Assembly (NCBI GenBank): GCA_015075725.1
Contig: JABTTV010000001.1
Location: 496,001-560,000 of the forward strand
Source of the DNA: Anaerolineales bacterium
GTDB lineage: Bacteria > Chloroflexota > Anaerolineae > Anaerolineales > Villigracilaceae
Direction of reading: 5' to 3'
DNA length: 64,000 bases
The notes beneath the pieces were generated by a model. The model saw nothing but the letters and a program-made list of their open reading frames with translations. It searched no databases and was not told the DNA's origin. This document shows positions 42,423 to 50,919 of the stretch, piece by piece. Made by a program: the position numbers and the translations under genes. The number at the start of each line of letters is the position of its first letter. The first letter of the stretch is position 1.

Positions 42423-42812
42423 TCAGCCCCAGATGTAATCCGTATTGCTCTTATGATGAGCCTGCTTTTGCTCTCCGTAAGAATTGAACATCTTTACAAA
42501 GATATCGTAATCCGCGGGGGTCATATCCACGAGCTGGAATCCGACGTTATAGATCGTTGGATCGTAGGGGTCGCGTTCGCACCAGCGTGTGCGCGCGGTA
42601 AAGATGATGAAACTTTTACCGGAAATCTCGCTGAGTTGGTCGATGCACAATTCCATCGTCAAGCCGACGGCGACCGGCGTGCTCGATTCGAGTTTAAAAC
42701 CACCTGTGCTCATATCCGAGATCTGGCCGATCAAGTCACCGGTGTGTTTGTCCAACACCCGCATGTAATAGGAGAAGTTCCTGCGCGGTAGTTTTCGCTT
42801 ATTGTTTGCCAT
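42423..42812 (-). CDS. PilZ-domain c-di-GMP receptor
   Basis: 129 aa. KRKLPRRNFSYYMRVLDKHTGDLIGQISDMSTGGFKLES carries the RxxxR motif (RKLPR) and the DxSxxG motif (DMSTGG) that together bind cyclic di-GMP. The rest is a PilZ beta barrel. It could answer to the HD-GYP protein at 3617-5701. It is monocistronic with its own terminator. Output unknown. Confidence 0.85.
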   Translation of the reverse strand: MANNKRKLPRRNFSYYMRVLDKHTGDLIGQISDMSTGGFKLESSTPVAVGLTMELCIDQLSEISGKSFIIFTARTRWCERDPYDPTIYNVGFQLVDMTPADYDIFVKMFNSYGEQKQAHHKSNTDYIWG

Positions 42813-42908
42813 ACCAACCTCCTTACACTAAAGGACAGGCGGTTTGATTCTAGTGCAATCCAATCCCGGCGAAGAACCGGAGGAATGATTATCATGAAAT
42901 TGTAATGC

Positions 42909-44057
42909 TTACTCGCGCCTCAGAATATGAGTCAAGATCGTCGCCCCGGAACCGCCAATATTCTGAGTCATACCGATGGTGGCATCCTCGACCTGGGTCG
43001 CGCCGCATTCGCCTCTCAACTGTTGGACGACTTCGACGATTTGATACATGCCAGTCGCTCCCACAGGGTGACCTCTCGCCTTTAACCCGCCTCTTGTGCA
43101 GACGGGAATCCTTCCCTCAATCCCAATTTGATTCTCCAGCCCAAGCCTCACCCCCTCACCGCGCTCCGCAAAGCCGGTTGCTTCAAGCGAAAGCGCCGCC
43201 ATGATGGTGAATGCATCGTGCAACTCGAATACGGAAACTTCATCCGGCTTAACACCCGCCATTTGATACGCCTGTTTCGAAGAAAGATAGGCGGCATTGA
43301 GAAACAAAGGGTCTTTGCGCGAGTGGACGGAGATCGTATCTGTCGCAGCAGCGGAGGCTGCCACAACCACTCTGGGCTGGCGCAGCACCTTCTCAGCGGG
43401 AACGATCACAGCCGCCGCCGCGCCGTCCCCCACAGGAGATGCGTCCATCAGGTTGATGGGCGTCGCCACCATCGACGACTTCTCATATTTTTCAACCGTT
43501 ACTGTATCATGCAGGCGCGCAAACGGATTATGCATCGCGTTGGCGTGCGCATTGATCGAGAACGGGGCGAAATCCGCGTGCTTCCAACCGTACTCATGCA
43601 TGTAGCGCCGCATCACCAACGCATTGATACCCACGAACGAAACGCCCTGCTCTACTTCATAATCTGCGTCCGCCGCTGTCGCCAGCGCCGCCGTTACCTC
43701 GCCGCCCGGTTTATCAGTCATCTTTTCCACGCCGAGCACCAGTGCTGAGTCGACATCCCCTGATGCAACCGCCATCAGCGCGGATCGAAATGCCGCCGCG
43801 CCGGAGCCGCACGCCGCCTCGATCTTGACCGCTTCCTGTTTCCACAACCCGACCCAATCGCTGAAGAAGGTCCCCAATTGATTCTGCCTGCTGATCAGGG
43901 GTGACAACATATTGCCCACAAAGAGCGCCTCGACGTTGTCCACTCCCGCGTCTTGCATGGCGAGAAATGCCGCCTCCCCGCCGACCTCGCGCAGGGATTT
44001 CTCCCAATGTTCATCAACTTTCGTTTGACCAATTCCAAGTATCGCTACTTTTCTCAT
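42909..44057 (-). CDS. Thiolase family acetyl-CoA acetyltransferase
   Basis: 382 aa. The N-terminal half has the reactive Cys in IEAACGSGAAAFRSA (about 84); the C-terminal half has CTRGGLKARGHPVGATGMYQ with the catalytic His, and IGMTQNIGGSGA. This is the SCP2/archaeal-type thiolase branch, often found with HMG-CoA synthase in mevalonate-using organisms. It condenses two acetyl-CoA or cleaves 3-ketoacyl-CoA. No HMG-CoA synthase or DUF35 partner is seen next to it. Confidence 0.85.
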   Translation of the reverse strand: MRKVAILGIGQTKVDEHWEKSLREVGGEAAFLAMQDAGVDNVEALFVGNMLSPLISRQNQLGTFFSDWVGLWKQEAVKIEAACGSGAAAFRSALMAVASGDVDSALVLGVEKMTDKPGGEVTAALATAADADYEVEQGVSFVGINALVMRRYMHEYGWKHADFAPFSINAHANAMHNPFARLHDTVTVEKYEKSSMVATPINLMDASPVGDGAAAAVIVPAEKVLRQPRVVVAASAAATDTISVHSRKDPLFLNAAYLSSKQAYQMAGVKPDEVSVFELHDAFTIMAALSLEATGFAERGEGVRLGLENQIGIEGRIPVCTRGGLKARGHPVGATGMYQIVEVVQQLRGECGATQVEDATIGMTQNIGGSGATILTHILRRE

Positions 44058-44226
44058 ATCGCCTCGGATCTGATTCTATCTCATCCCTCTCTCAGGAACA
44101 ATCAAGAATCAAAATTCAAAACGGTGTGCCAGGCGCCCACCACGGGAGACAAGTCCCTTCCCATGCCAATAAAACGATTGCGAGTTCGCGCGTTTCTTGC
44201 TATCCTTAATCCGCAAAGGAGACCCT

Positions 44227-44682
44227 ATGGTCGAGCATAAATATCTCGTTTTTTTGACCCTGGTTGTATTGCTCACAGGGTGCGCGAAAGAATCGATAGT
44301 GACATATACGCCTCCGCCGCTGGAAGAAGACTGGTCGGTCAAAATGACCTTATCGGGCGGCTTTGCCGGGCTGCGACGAAATATCCGTGTATATTCGGAT
44401 GGAAACTACACGGTGGCGGATGAAAAGGTAAATCACACAATCAATGGCACGCTAGCCGAAAATCAACTGAAGCAATTGGAAGGGATGATATCCACGGTCG
44501 AATTCACCGCTCCTAAAATTCCCAGTGTCTGCGCGGATTGCTTTAACTATGATGTGGAGATCGTGAGTGGCAGCCGGAAATTGCTCTTCAGCGTCGACGA
44601 TATGTCATTGAAAGATTCAGGTGTTGGGGACCTGGTGGAATTCCTGCGCGGCTTGATGGATGCCGCATTGAAGCGACCATGA
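44227..44682 (+). CDS. Lipoprotein of unknown function
   Basis: 151 aa. Signal ends at LVVLLTGCAKE. The mature part has WSVKMTLSGGFAGLRRNIRVYSDGNYTVADEK and a pair of Cys (VCADCFNYDVEIVSG). The layout resembles small lipoproteins with a single beta sandwich. The start at 44227 follows AAAGGAGACCCT, a good ribosome site. It overlaps the next gene by 4 nt (ATGA), so the two are coupled. Confidence 0.6.
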   Translation: MVEHKYLVFLTLVVLLTGCAKESIVTYTPPPLEEDWSVKMTLSGGFAGLRRNIRVYSDGNYTVADEKVNHTINGTLAENQLKQLEGMISTVEFTAPKIPSVCADCFNYDVEIVSGSRKLLFSVDDMSLKDSGVGDLVEFLRGLMDAALKRP

Positions 44683-45200
44683 ACCAGGCTGAGTGGCTGG
44701 AACGATATTTTCAAATAGTGAGCGAGTCCTCGGATGAAGGCGCGGAGGCGGTGCGCTTTGTAAGGGAGAATCGGATTCGGGTCGGGATGAAGCGGGCGCG
44801 GAAGAGCGTAGGGGCGTTCTGGACGCTGGAAAGGTCCTTTTATCTGAACAAGGTCCACTACACGATGGAGTCCGCGCTTGAAAATCCGCGCGCCATTACC
44901 CTCTTCGTGCATGAAGTGCGTCACTTGCAGCAGGGAATTCTTACAGCCATGTCCATTTATGGCGAGTTGGAAGCTTGGCAATACGAATTTCGTCTATACA
45001 AAAAACTGACGGGGAAAACTCTCAAACCGGAATTGGAGGAATTGCTCGCCCTCCCATTGAGTTACGAACGCGCGACTCTCAGACACGCGCAACGATTGAT
45101 GACAAAGTTTGCAGGCTTTTGGTATATGGCATGGATGCTGCCTTTGTATCCCATCCATAAAGAACTGATGTTTTCGATTACACGCAAACAATATGACTGA
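44679..45200 (+). CDS. Small HExxH-motif protein (possible metalloprotease)
   Basis: 173 aa. It has FVHEVRHLQQGILTAMSIYGELEAWQYEF: HEVRH fits the zincin HExxH motif, and a Glu in GELEAWQYEF about 20 residues on could be the third ligand. A hydrophobic stretch near the C-terminus (FAGFWYMAWMLPLYPI) may sit in the membrane. No known family was recognised. It is coupled to the upstream lipoprotein gene, so that lipoprotein could be a partner or substrate (inference). Confidence 0.6.
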   Translation: MNQAEWLERYFQIVSESSDEGAEAVRFVRENRIRVGMKRARKSVGAFWTLERSFYLNKVHYTMESALENPRAITLFVHEVRHLQQGILTAMSIYGELEAWQYEFRLYKKLTGKTLKPELEELLALPLSYERATLRHAQRLMTKFAGFWYMAWMLPLYPIHKELMFSITRKQYD

Positions 45201-45266
45201 CAACCAATTTCAAAATTACAAAGTATTTTTAATGTAAATCCGTTTCGTTTGTTGTATCATGTGGGC

Positions 45267-45466
45267 AAGAACAAGAAAGGAGGTTGCGATAGATTCACCA
45301 CCTAAAACGTTCGATGAAGGGAAGGGCGATTCGCCATAAGCTGGTCGAAGCCCCGCTTTAGTACCAGACGTTCCCCTTACGATAGGAAAGCTGCTTAATT
45401 CGCTTCCTTCCCCGACATAGCATGGTTTGTTCGTTTGACGGATGGGTATCCCCCATCCGTCTTTTT
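45267..45466 (+). ncRNA. Candidate structured RNA with its own terminator
   Basis: A 273-nt gene-free region holds a -10-like TATCAT (45255-45260), a closing helix GAACAA/TTGTTC (45269-45274 with 45427-45432), several internal helices (GGCGATTCGCC; CTGGT...ACCAG; AGGAAAGC...GCTTCCT; GGGAAGG...CCTTCCC) and a strong terminator (GACGGATGGG/CCCATCCGTC, 45437-45461, followed by TTTTT). No reading frame of note is present. The size of about 200 nt would suit a 6S-like RNA, but I could not confirm any family. Confidence 0.45.
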
Positions 45467-45473
45467 AATTAAT

Positions 45474-46637
45474 TTACCAAGTATCCATTGCGTTTCGCAT
45501 CCGATCCAAACATTCCTTCAAGATCGCCCGTGAAGTGCCGAAATTGATACGCAGATGACCAGCCCCGTCCCTGCCAAAAATCATTCCATCACTCAGGGCA
45601 ACTTTCGCCTTTGATTTGAAAAATTCGAAAGGCGAACCTTCAATATTGGTTTGGGTGAAATCCAGCCAGCCAAGGTAGGTTGCATCGGGAATCGTTGTGC
45701 GTACATTCGGCATATGCCTGGTGACGTAATCCACCAGAAAATCGCGGTTGGCAGTGAGATAACGGCGTAGTTCCCTCAACCAGGGATCCACTTTGCCGGA
45801 AAAAGCCACCCGGGCGGCGGTAAGACCAAGTATTGAAACTTCGTAAGACATTCCCAGCGCCGCCGCGTAATATTTCTTTCTCAAATTTTCATTGGAGATG
45901 ATCGCAAATGCAGCGGAGAGTCCCGGTACATTGCAGGCTTTCGAGGCCGATACGAGCGTGATCGTATGGTCCGCAATTTCCTTTGAAAGGCTCGCCAAAG
46001 GTTTGTACTTCGACCCACCCAGTAAGATCTCGGCATGAATCTCATCGGATACAATCGTCACTTTATTATCGATGCAGATCTTCGCCATCTGCATCAGTTC
46101 ATTGCGCGAATAGATCTTCCCGACCGGGTTATGAGGATGGCATAGCAGGAACATGCCTGCGCGGCTGACCGCCTTCTTCAACGCATCGTAATCGACATCG
46201 TACCGGAGTTTGTTCCCTATCACCGACTTCGCAAGCGGAGCGACGCGTTTGGAGAAACGCACGCTCTCCTCCATTTCGTGAAAATGGTTATAGACCGGAG
46301 TTTGAATGGCATATCCCTTTCGGGGCGAACATAATACCCTCGCGGCAATGTAATATCCGTTGTTGACTCCGCTGGTGTAAACGATCCAGTCGGGGTCCAC
46401 TTTCCAGCCATATAATGCTTGCATGCGGCTGGAAATGATCTCGAAGAAAGCGCGGCTTGGCAGTTCATAACCGAGAACACCATGTTCCACTTGCTTATGA
46501 AGAGCATCACGAATAACTCTCGGCGTGGGGAAATCCGTGTCTGCCAGCCACAGCGGCAGGATGTCCTTTGGGTACGCCGTCCACTTGGAAAGATTGAGGG
46601 TGCTGCGGCGGTCGGGGATGATGTTGAAATTGTTCAT
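45474..46637 (-). CDS. MalY/PatB-type aminotransferase (cystathionine beta-lyase)
   Basis: 387 aa, PLP fold type I. WLADTDFPTPRVIRDAL, YTSGVNNGYYIAA, FLLCHPHNPVGKIYSRNEL, VSDEIHAEILLGGSKYKPLA and the PLP lysine in LVSASKACNVPGLSAAFA match the MalY/PatB subgroup. These are C-S lyases that act on cystathionine or cysteine conjugates. Its stop lies just past the terminator of the candidate RNA. It is followed upstream by an O-methyltransferase gene 3 nt away, so co-transcription is likely. Confidence 0.88.
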   Translation of the reverse strand: MNNFNIIPDRRSTLNLSKWTAYPKDILPLWLADTDFPTPRVIRDALHKQVEHGVLGYELPSRAFFEIISSRMQALYGWKVDPDWIVYTSGVNNGYYIAARVLCSPRKGYAIQTPVYNHFHEMEESVRFSKRVAPLAKSVIGNKLRYDVDYDALKKAVSRAGMFLLCHPHNPVGKIYSRNELMQMAKICIDNKVTIVSDEIHAEILLGGSKYKPLASLSKEIADHTITLVSASKACNVPGLSAAFAIISNENLRKKYYAAALGMSYEVSILGLTAARVAFSGKVDPWLRELRRYLTANRDFLVDYVTRHMPNVRTTIPDATYLGWLDFTQTNIEGSPFEFFKSKAKVALSDGMIFGRDGAGHLRINFGTSRAILKECLDRMRNAMDTW

Positions 46638-46640
46638 ATT

Positions 46641-47285
46641 CTATTTTTTATACGCCACGATCATCCCGTCGCGCATCGGCGCAAGCGAGATGATCCAGTC
46701 GGAGTCGCTGGCGATCTGCCTAGTAAATTCCTTCACACCCAGAGTTGCCGGAGTCTTGTCATTTGGATCGAAGATGCGTCCATGCCAGAGCATGTTGTCA
46801 ATGATGAGCAAGCCGCCGCTCCTCAATTTTTCCTTGATAACCGGCAGGGATGCGGGATACGCCTCCTTGTCGATGTCGTTGAAGATGATATCGAAGGGAC
46901 CATCCGTTTTCTTCAACGCCTCGACCGCCTCCGAGACATGGAACTTCACCGAATCCGAGCTTCCCAACTTGACGAGATGCCCGCGCGCCCTTTCAGACAG
47001 TTTCTCATCCCAGACGGTGTGATGCACGACCCCGCCCCCATTTTCACGCACCGCTTTGGCAAACCACGCCGTCGAATACCCATACCCCGACCCCAATTCA
47101 AAAACGGACTTCGCCTTTATCATCCGCGCCAGCTGGTAACAGTAGTACCCGCAGGCGGGACCGATGATGGGAAAACCGTTCGCTTCGGCGTAATCCTCCA
47201 TCTCCATCAATTCCGCTTCACGCGGCGGGACCAGCGAATTCACGTAATCCTGCGCGGCGGAGTAGGTCAGTAAATCATCGCTCAT
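46641..47285 (-). CDS. Caffeoyl-CoA-type O-methyltransferase
   Basis: 214 aa. The SAM site FELGSGYGYSTAWFA, DIIFNDIDKEAYPASLPV (metal Asp) and GGLLIIDNMLWHGRI are the class I O-methyltransferase motifs with metal-binding residues. The substrate, probably a catechol-like group, is unknown. ATG at 47285 chosen; upstream in-frame residues have no family similarity. The start of the aminotransferase gene lies 3 nt beyond its stop. Confidence 0.85.
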   Translation of the reverse strand: MSDDLLTYSAAQDYVNSLVPPREAELMEMEDYAEANGFPIIGPACGYYCYQLARMIKAKSVFELGSGYGYSTAWFAKAVRENGGGVVHHTVWDEKLSERARGHLVKLGSSDSVKFHVSEAVEALKKTDGPFDIIFNDIDKEAYPASLPVIKEKLRSGGLLIIDNMLWHGRIFDPNDKTPATLGVKEFTRQIASDSDWIISLAPMRDGMIVAYKK

Positions 47286-47428
47286 GGATGCCTCCAAAGT
47301 CCTGCAAATTGTACATCCTTTCGAAATCGGCGGAAAATACAAAACGGCTCAGCCCGAAATCTCAATTGCTGATAGAATTGACCGTTGGGGCATGACCCCA
47401 TATGCAATCCTCAAGGATCCCGGCTTGA

Positions 47429-48616
47429 ATGAAATATAATTTCCGCCTTTTCTGGCGAACCTTCTACCGCTCGTTCTTTGCCTTTAAAAACACACCCGCC
47501 CGCCTCACCAAAAAACGCTTTATTTTCCTCATCCTTTTCTATCTTGTCTGGCCCCTCGGCAGCCTGGTCCACTGGATGTGTTTCGCTCTCGACGACATCC
47601 TCTTCCCCAATTATAAAAACCATCCCATCGAAAAACCGCTGTTCATCCTTGGCAACTTCCGCAGCGGTTCGACCTTTCTTCACCGCCTGCTCTCGCGCGA
47701 TTCAGAAACCTTTACCAGCCTCACAACCTGGGATATTTACCTTACGCCATCGGTGACGCAAAAAAAGATCACTCAATTCATCGCGCGCCTCGATAACAAG
47801 TTCTTTGGACGTAGCCTGCACCGCGCATTGTTCGCCTTCGACCGCGCCACGCTCGGCAAGATCAAGATCCACCCCATCTCCTTCTTCCAGCCTGAAGAGG
47901 ACGAGAACATCCACATGCATATCTGGGACGGTTTCTTCGTCACCTTCCTCTTCCCCTTCATGGACGAGTTTCCCGATTACATCCACTTCGACGAAGCGCT
48001 CAGCCCCGAACGCAAAAAACGCATCATGACCTTCTACCGTTCGATGCTGCAGCGGCATTTGTATGCGAACGGCAATAAACATTTCGTGGCGAAGAACCCG
48101 GCGTTCAGCGCCAAGATCGAAACGCTGGTGGAATTCTTCCCTGATGCGCGCATCCTTTATCTTGCCCGCAATCCGCTCGACATGCTCCCCTCCACCGTCT
48201 CTTGGATCAACTACGCCCGCGGGCAGTTCACAGGACCTCATGACGGATATCTCTACACAGATGAGATCCTTGAGCTGACCCAGCACTGGTACCGCCATCC
48301 GCTTCAATATCTGGACTCGCATCCCTCCCCCCGCCACCTGATCGTCAATTACGAAGACCTGATCCAGCGCCCCGAAGCGGTCATTCGCGGATTCTACGAG
48401 CAGTTCGGCTATCCGGATAAACCCGGCTTGCCGATCATCATCGACCAGGCTGTGAAAGAAACACTTTCGTACAACAGCGATCACACCTATTCATATGAGG
48501 AGATGGGCTTTACCCGCGAGGGAATTGTTGAGCAATACAAAGACATCTTCGAGCGGTTCAAATTCGAAACCCGCGAAGAAATGATCCCCGTCAAACGGCT
48601 GGAATTGGAACACTGA
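47429..48616 (+). CDS. Sulfotransferase family protein
   Basis: 395 aa. FILGNFRSGSTFLHRLLSRDS (about 73) is the P-loop-like 5'-phosphosulfate motif and LYLARNPLDMLPSTVSW the 3'-phosphate motif of PAPS-dependent sulfotransferases. An N-terminal hydrophobic segment (FLILFYLVWPLGSLVHW) may anchor it. Homologues modify carbohydrates or lipids; the acceptor cannot be read. The ATG at 47429 is unremarkable but matches the N-terminus. Confidence 0.8.
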   Translation: MKYNFRLFWRTFYRSFFAFKNTPARLTKKRFIFLILFYLVWPLGSLVHWMCFALDDILFPNYKNHPIEKPLFILGNFRSGSTFLHRLLSRDSETFTSLTTWDIYLTPSVTQKKITQFIARLDNKFFGRSLHRALFAFDRATLGKIKIHPISFFQPEEDENIHMHIWDGFFVTFLFPFMDEFPDYIHFDEALSPERKKRIMTFYRSMLQRHLYANGNKHFVAKNPAFSAKIETLVEFFPDARILYLARNPLDMLPSTVSWINYARGQFTGPHDGYLYTDEILELTQHWYRHPLQYLDSHPSPRHLIVNYEDLIQRPEAVIRGFYEQFGYPDKPGLPIIIDQAVKETLSYNSDHTYSYEEMGFTREGIVEQYKDIFERFKFETREEMIPVKRLELEH

Positions 48617-48630
48617 AGAAACATGGCTCA

Positions 48631-48764
48631 CCCCGAAATTAAGGTTTCGCGGGTGAGTTCGTTTTTAAGAACAAATGGGACGCTGATAAACGCTGAAAAC
48701 GCGGATTTCTAATACCTTTTCCGCGTAAATCTGCGCTCGTCCGCGACCCAAATTAATTTCGGGG
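48631..48764. mobile_element. MITE-like element with 12-bp terminal inverted repeats
   Basis: CCCCGAAATTAA (48631-48642) and TTAATTTCGGGG (48753-48764) are perfect inverted ends of a 134-nt non-coding segment. Inside, ACGCGGA and TCCGCGT form another inverted repeat, and the interior resembles the widespread 'CTGATAAACGCTGA...AAATCTGCG' type of dispersed sequence. No coding capacity; no clear target-site duplication. It lies between the sulfotransferase and lgt genes. Confidence 0.55.
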
Positions 48765-48781
48765 TTAATTATGTTTTCATG

Positions 48782-49834
48782 CTATTTCGACGGCTTCCTT
48801 CTTGTGGAAGTCGTTTTCCTCACCGCTGTCTTCTTAACCGGGGTCTTCGTCCGCGCAGGGAGTTTGCGTTTTACGACCGGCTCTTTCTGGTCCTCCTCGC
48901 TCCCGGCGGAAACGAGGCCCGCACCGGTGCTTCCGCTCCGGGCGCGGAGGGAGGCGGGTTTCTTCTCCACTTTTTTGATGAAGTATTCTTCCTCCCAGCC
49001 TTCCGCAAAAGAGAGTTGAAGTCTTCCGTTCCGCACAAGGAACATGACCACGCCCGTAACACCCATCAAAAATGCAATCAGCATCGAGGTGGTGATGAAT
49101 GTATCGCCGAGTCTGGGCTGATCGGGGCGGAAGAATTCGATGACCGTTCGGTTGAACCCTGCAAAGATCAGCCAAAGACTGAAGACCGCGCCGGGTTTGA
49201 GCTCCTCTTCATTTTGGCGGGAATACCAGATGATGAAAAGATACGCGAGTACGTTCAGGATCATTTCGTAGGCGAATGTGGGATGGAAGCGCGTGGTCTC
49301 GACGGGATATTTCGCCAGGTCCGCGAATTGAACCAGACGGTGATCTGCGGGGATGGAAATGCCCCAGGGCAGGGTCGTCGGCGGGCCGTAAAGTTCCTGG
49401 TTGATGAAATTACCCAAACGACCGATCGCCTGACCGATCAAAGCCACCGGGGCGACAGAGTCTAGGAAGAGCCAGGTGTCGTATCCGTTCTTCCTTAGGT
49501 AGATGATCAGCACGATCGCGCCGAAGAGCAGGCCGCCGAAGATGTGCAATCCTGCGATCGGCGGGCGGATGATGGACACGGGGTCTTCAATATAGGAACG
49601 ATTGCCTCCGATGATCGCATTCATCACGTACCATAAACGCGCGCCGAGGATGCCGGCCACCACCGCCCAGACCATCGCATCGATCAGGGCTTCGCTGTTC
49701 TCGCCGCGACGGCGTACCTCGCGTTCGGCAAGCCAGCCGCCGATCAGGACGCTCGACATGACGATCAAACCGTACCAGGTCAGGTCGATTTGCAAATTGA
49801 ATAGCTTGAAACTGAAAATGACAGGGTCTATCAT
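48782..49834 (-). CDS. lgt: Prolipoprotein diacylglyceryl transferase with basic tail
   Basis: 350 aa. Seven hydrophobic segments with ARLWYVMNAI, HIFGGLLFGAIVL and the Lgt signature GQAIGRLGNFINQELYGPP. It transfers diacylglycerol to the Cys of lipoprotein precursors, in keeping with the many lipoproteins encoded here. The last 50 or so residues form an extra Lys/Arg/Thr-rich tail (KRKLPARTKTPVKKTAVRKT) not found in most Lgt proteins. Start at the ATG giving MIDPVIFSFKLF. Confidence 0.92.
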   Translation of the reverse strand: MIDPVIFSFKLFNLQIDLTWYGLIVMSSVLIGGWLAEREVRRRGENSEALIDAMVWAVVAGILGARLWYVMNAIIGGNRSYIEDPVSIIRPPIAGLHIFGGLLFGAIVLIIYLRKNGYDTWLFLDSVAPVALIGQAIGRLGNFINQELYGPPTTLPWGISIPADHRLVQFADLAKYPVETTRFHPTFAYEMILNVLAYLFIIWYSRQNEEELKPGAVFSLWLIFAGFNRTVIEFFRPDQPRLGDTFITTSMLIAFLMGVTGVVMFLVRNGRLQLSFAEGWEEEYFIKKVEKKPASLRARSGSTGAGLVSAGSEEDQKEPVVKRKLPARTKTPVKKTAVRKTTSTRRKPSK

Positions 49835-49932
49835 CGTTACCTCAGAGTTGATTTTCGAAGATTATATCACCCGCACACGTCGAAGACTTGAACGAAGGAA
49901 GTCCGCCGGATTCATGTTATTATCCCACCGAC

Positions 49933-50919
49933 ATGCTTGCTTTCATCGCAAAACGAATCGCTGGAATGGCGATTCTCCTTGCCGGGGTGAATTTCCTGGC
50001 ATTCTCCTACGCACATTACGGACGATATGCGCAGATGGAAAACAATCCCATCTTTGCGCGGCAGGAAGAAACTCCCCCCGTCCTCCCCTTCTATCTGGAA
50101 TACATAAACGCCTTTCGTAATGGCGAGCCTCCGCCTGTGCCCAATGCCGCAGGCCTGACCGTTCTCGATGTCGTGGAATCGGCTGCAGATGCCAGTTTTG
50201 GCTTGCTGGGCATCGCCTTCTCAGCCAGTCTTCTTTTTGGGGTGTTTCTCGGCATGCGAGCCGCGAAGACGAATCCGCCGCGCGTCAGCCGCTGGTTGAT
50301 TCCCATCTCCACGATGAGCCTGGCGATGCCGGGTTTTTATGTGGGGGCTGTCTTGATCACCCTCTCCGTCCTTTATTTGTTTCTGACGCCATCCAGTAAA
50401 GGCGACCTTCCCTTCCCGCTTGGTGGATTCGGCTGGGATTCACATCTTGTATTCCCGGTCATCGCCCTTTCCTTCCGCCCCACTTTGCAGATTGCGCAAA
50501 TGACCGCTTCGTTATTGAGCGACGAATTCCACAAAACCTACGTCACGGTCGCGCGCGGGCTCGGTCACTCGTGGCGGTTGGTAAAGATAAAAACAGCCCT
50601 GCGGAATATTTATGTGCCGATGTTCCAGGTCATCGCTTCTTCAATGAGTCTGATGATCGGCGAGCTCATCCTTGTCGAATGGCTGTTCGGCTGGCCCGGG
50701 CTTGGCAGGCAGTTGGCGCTTTCCATCCAGCCGCCGCAAACGGTCACCATTGCGGGCGGTGTTCTACCTTCAGCATATCTGCACGCGCCAACCGTCGCGA
50801 CGGTGGTCACCGTATTGGGCGCGATCTTGATCATCTCGAATACAGCCGCTGGAATTCTGACATATTTCTCCGACCCGCGATTGAGGACCCATCCGCATGG
50901 AGGTGTAAATGCGGACTAA
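49933..50919 (+). CDS. ABC transporter permease (DppB-like)
   Basis: 328 aa. About six hydrophobic segments with LAFIAKRIAGMAILLAGVNFLAF at the start and the inner-membrane EAA-type loop ARGLGHSWRLVKIKTALRNIYVP. The ending GWPGLGRQLALSIQ is typical of the DppB/OppB permeases of peptide/nickel ABC transporters. The ATG at 49933 begins MLAFIAKRI; upstream in-frame codons are not permease-like. It overlaps the next gene (DppC-like) by 11 nt. No ATPase or binding-protein gene lies next to it. Confidence 0.85.
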   Translation: MLAFIAKRIAGMAILLAGVNFLAFSYAHYGRYAQMENNPIFARQEETPPVLPFYLEYINAFRNGEPPPVPNAAGLTVLDVVESAADASFGLLGIAFSASLLFGVFLGMRAAKTNPPRVSRWLIPISTMSLAMPGFYVGAVLITLSVLYLFLTPSSKGDLPFPLGGFGWDSHLVFPVIALSFRPTLQIAQMTASLLSDEFHKTYVTVARGLGHSWRLVKIKTALRNIYVPMFQVIASSMSLMIGELILVEWLFGWPGLGRQLALSIQPPQTVTIAGGVLPSAYLHAPTVATVVTVLGAILIISNTAAGILTYFSDPRLRTHPHGGVNAD

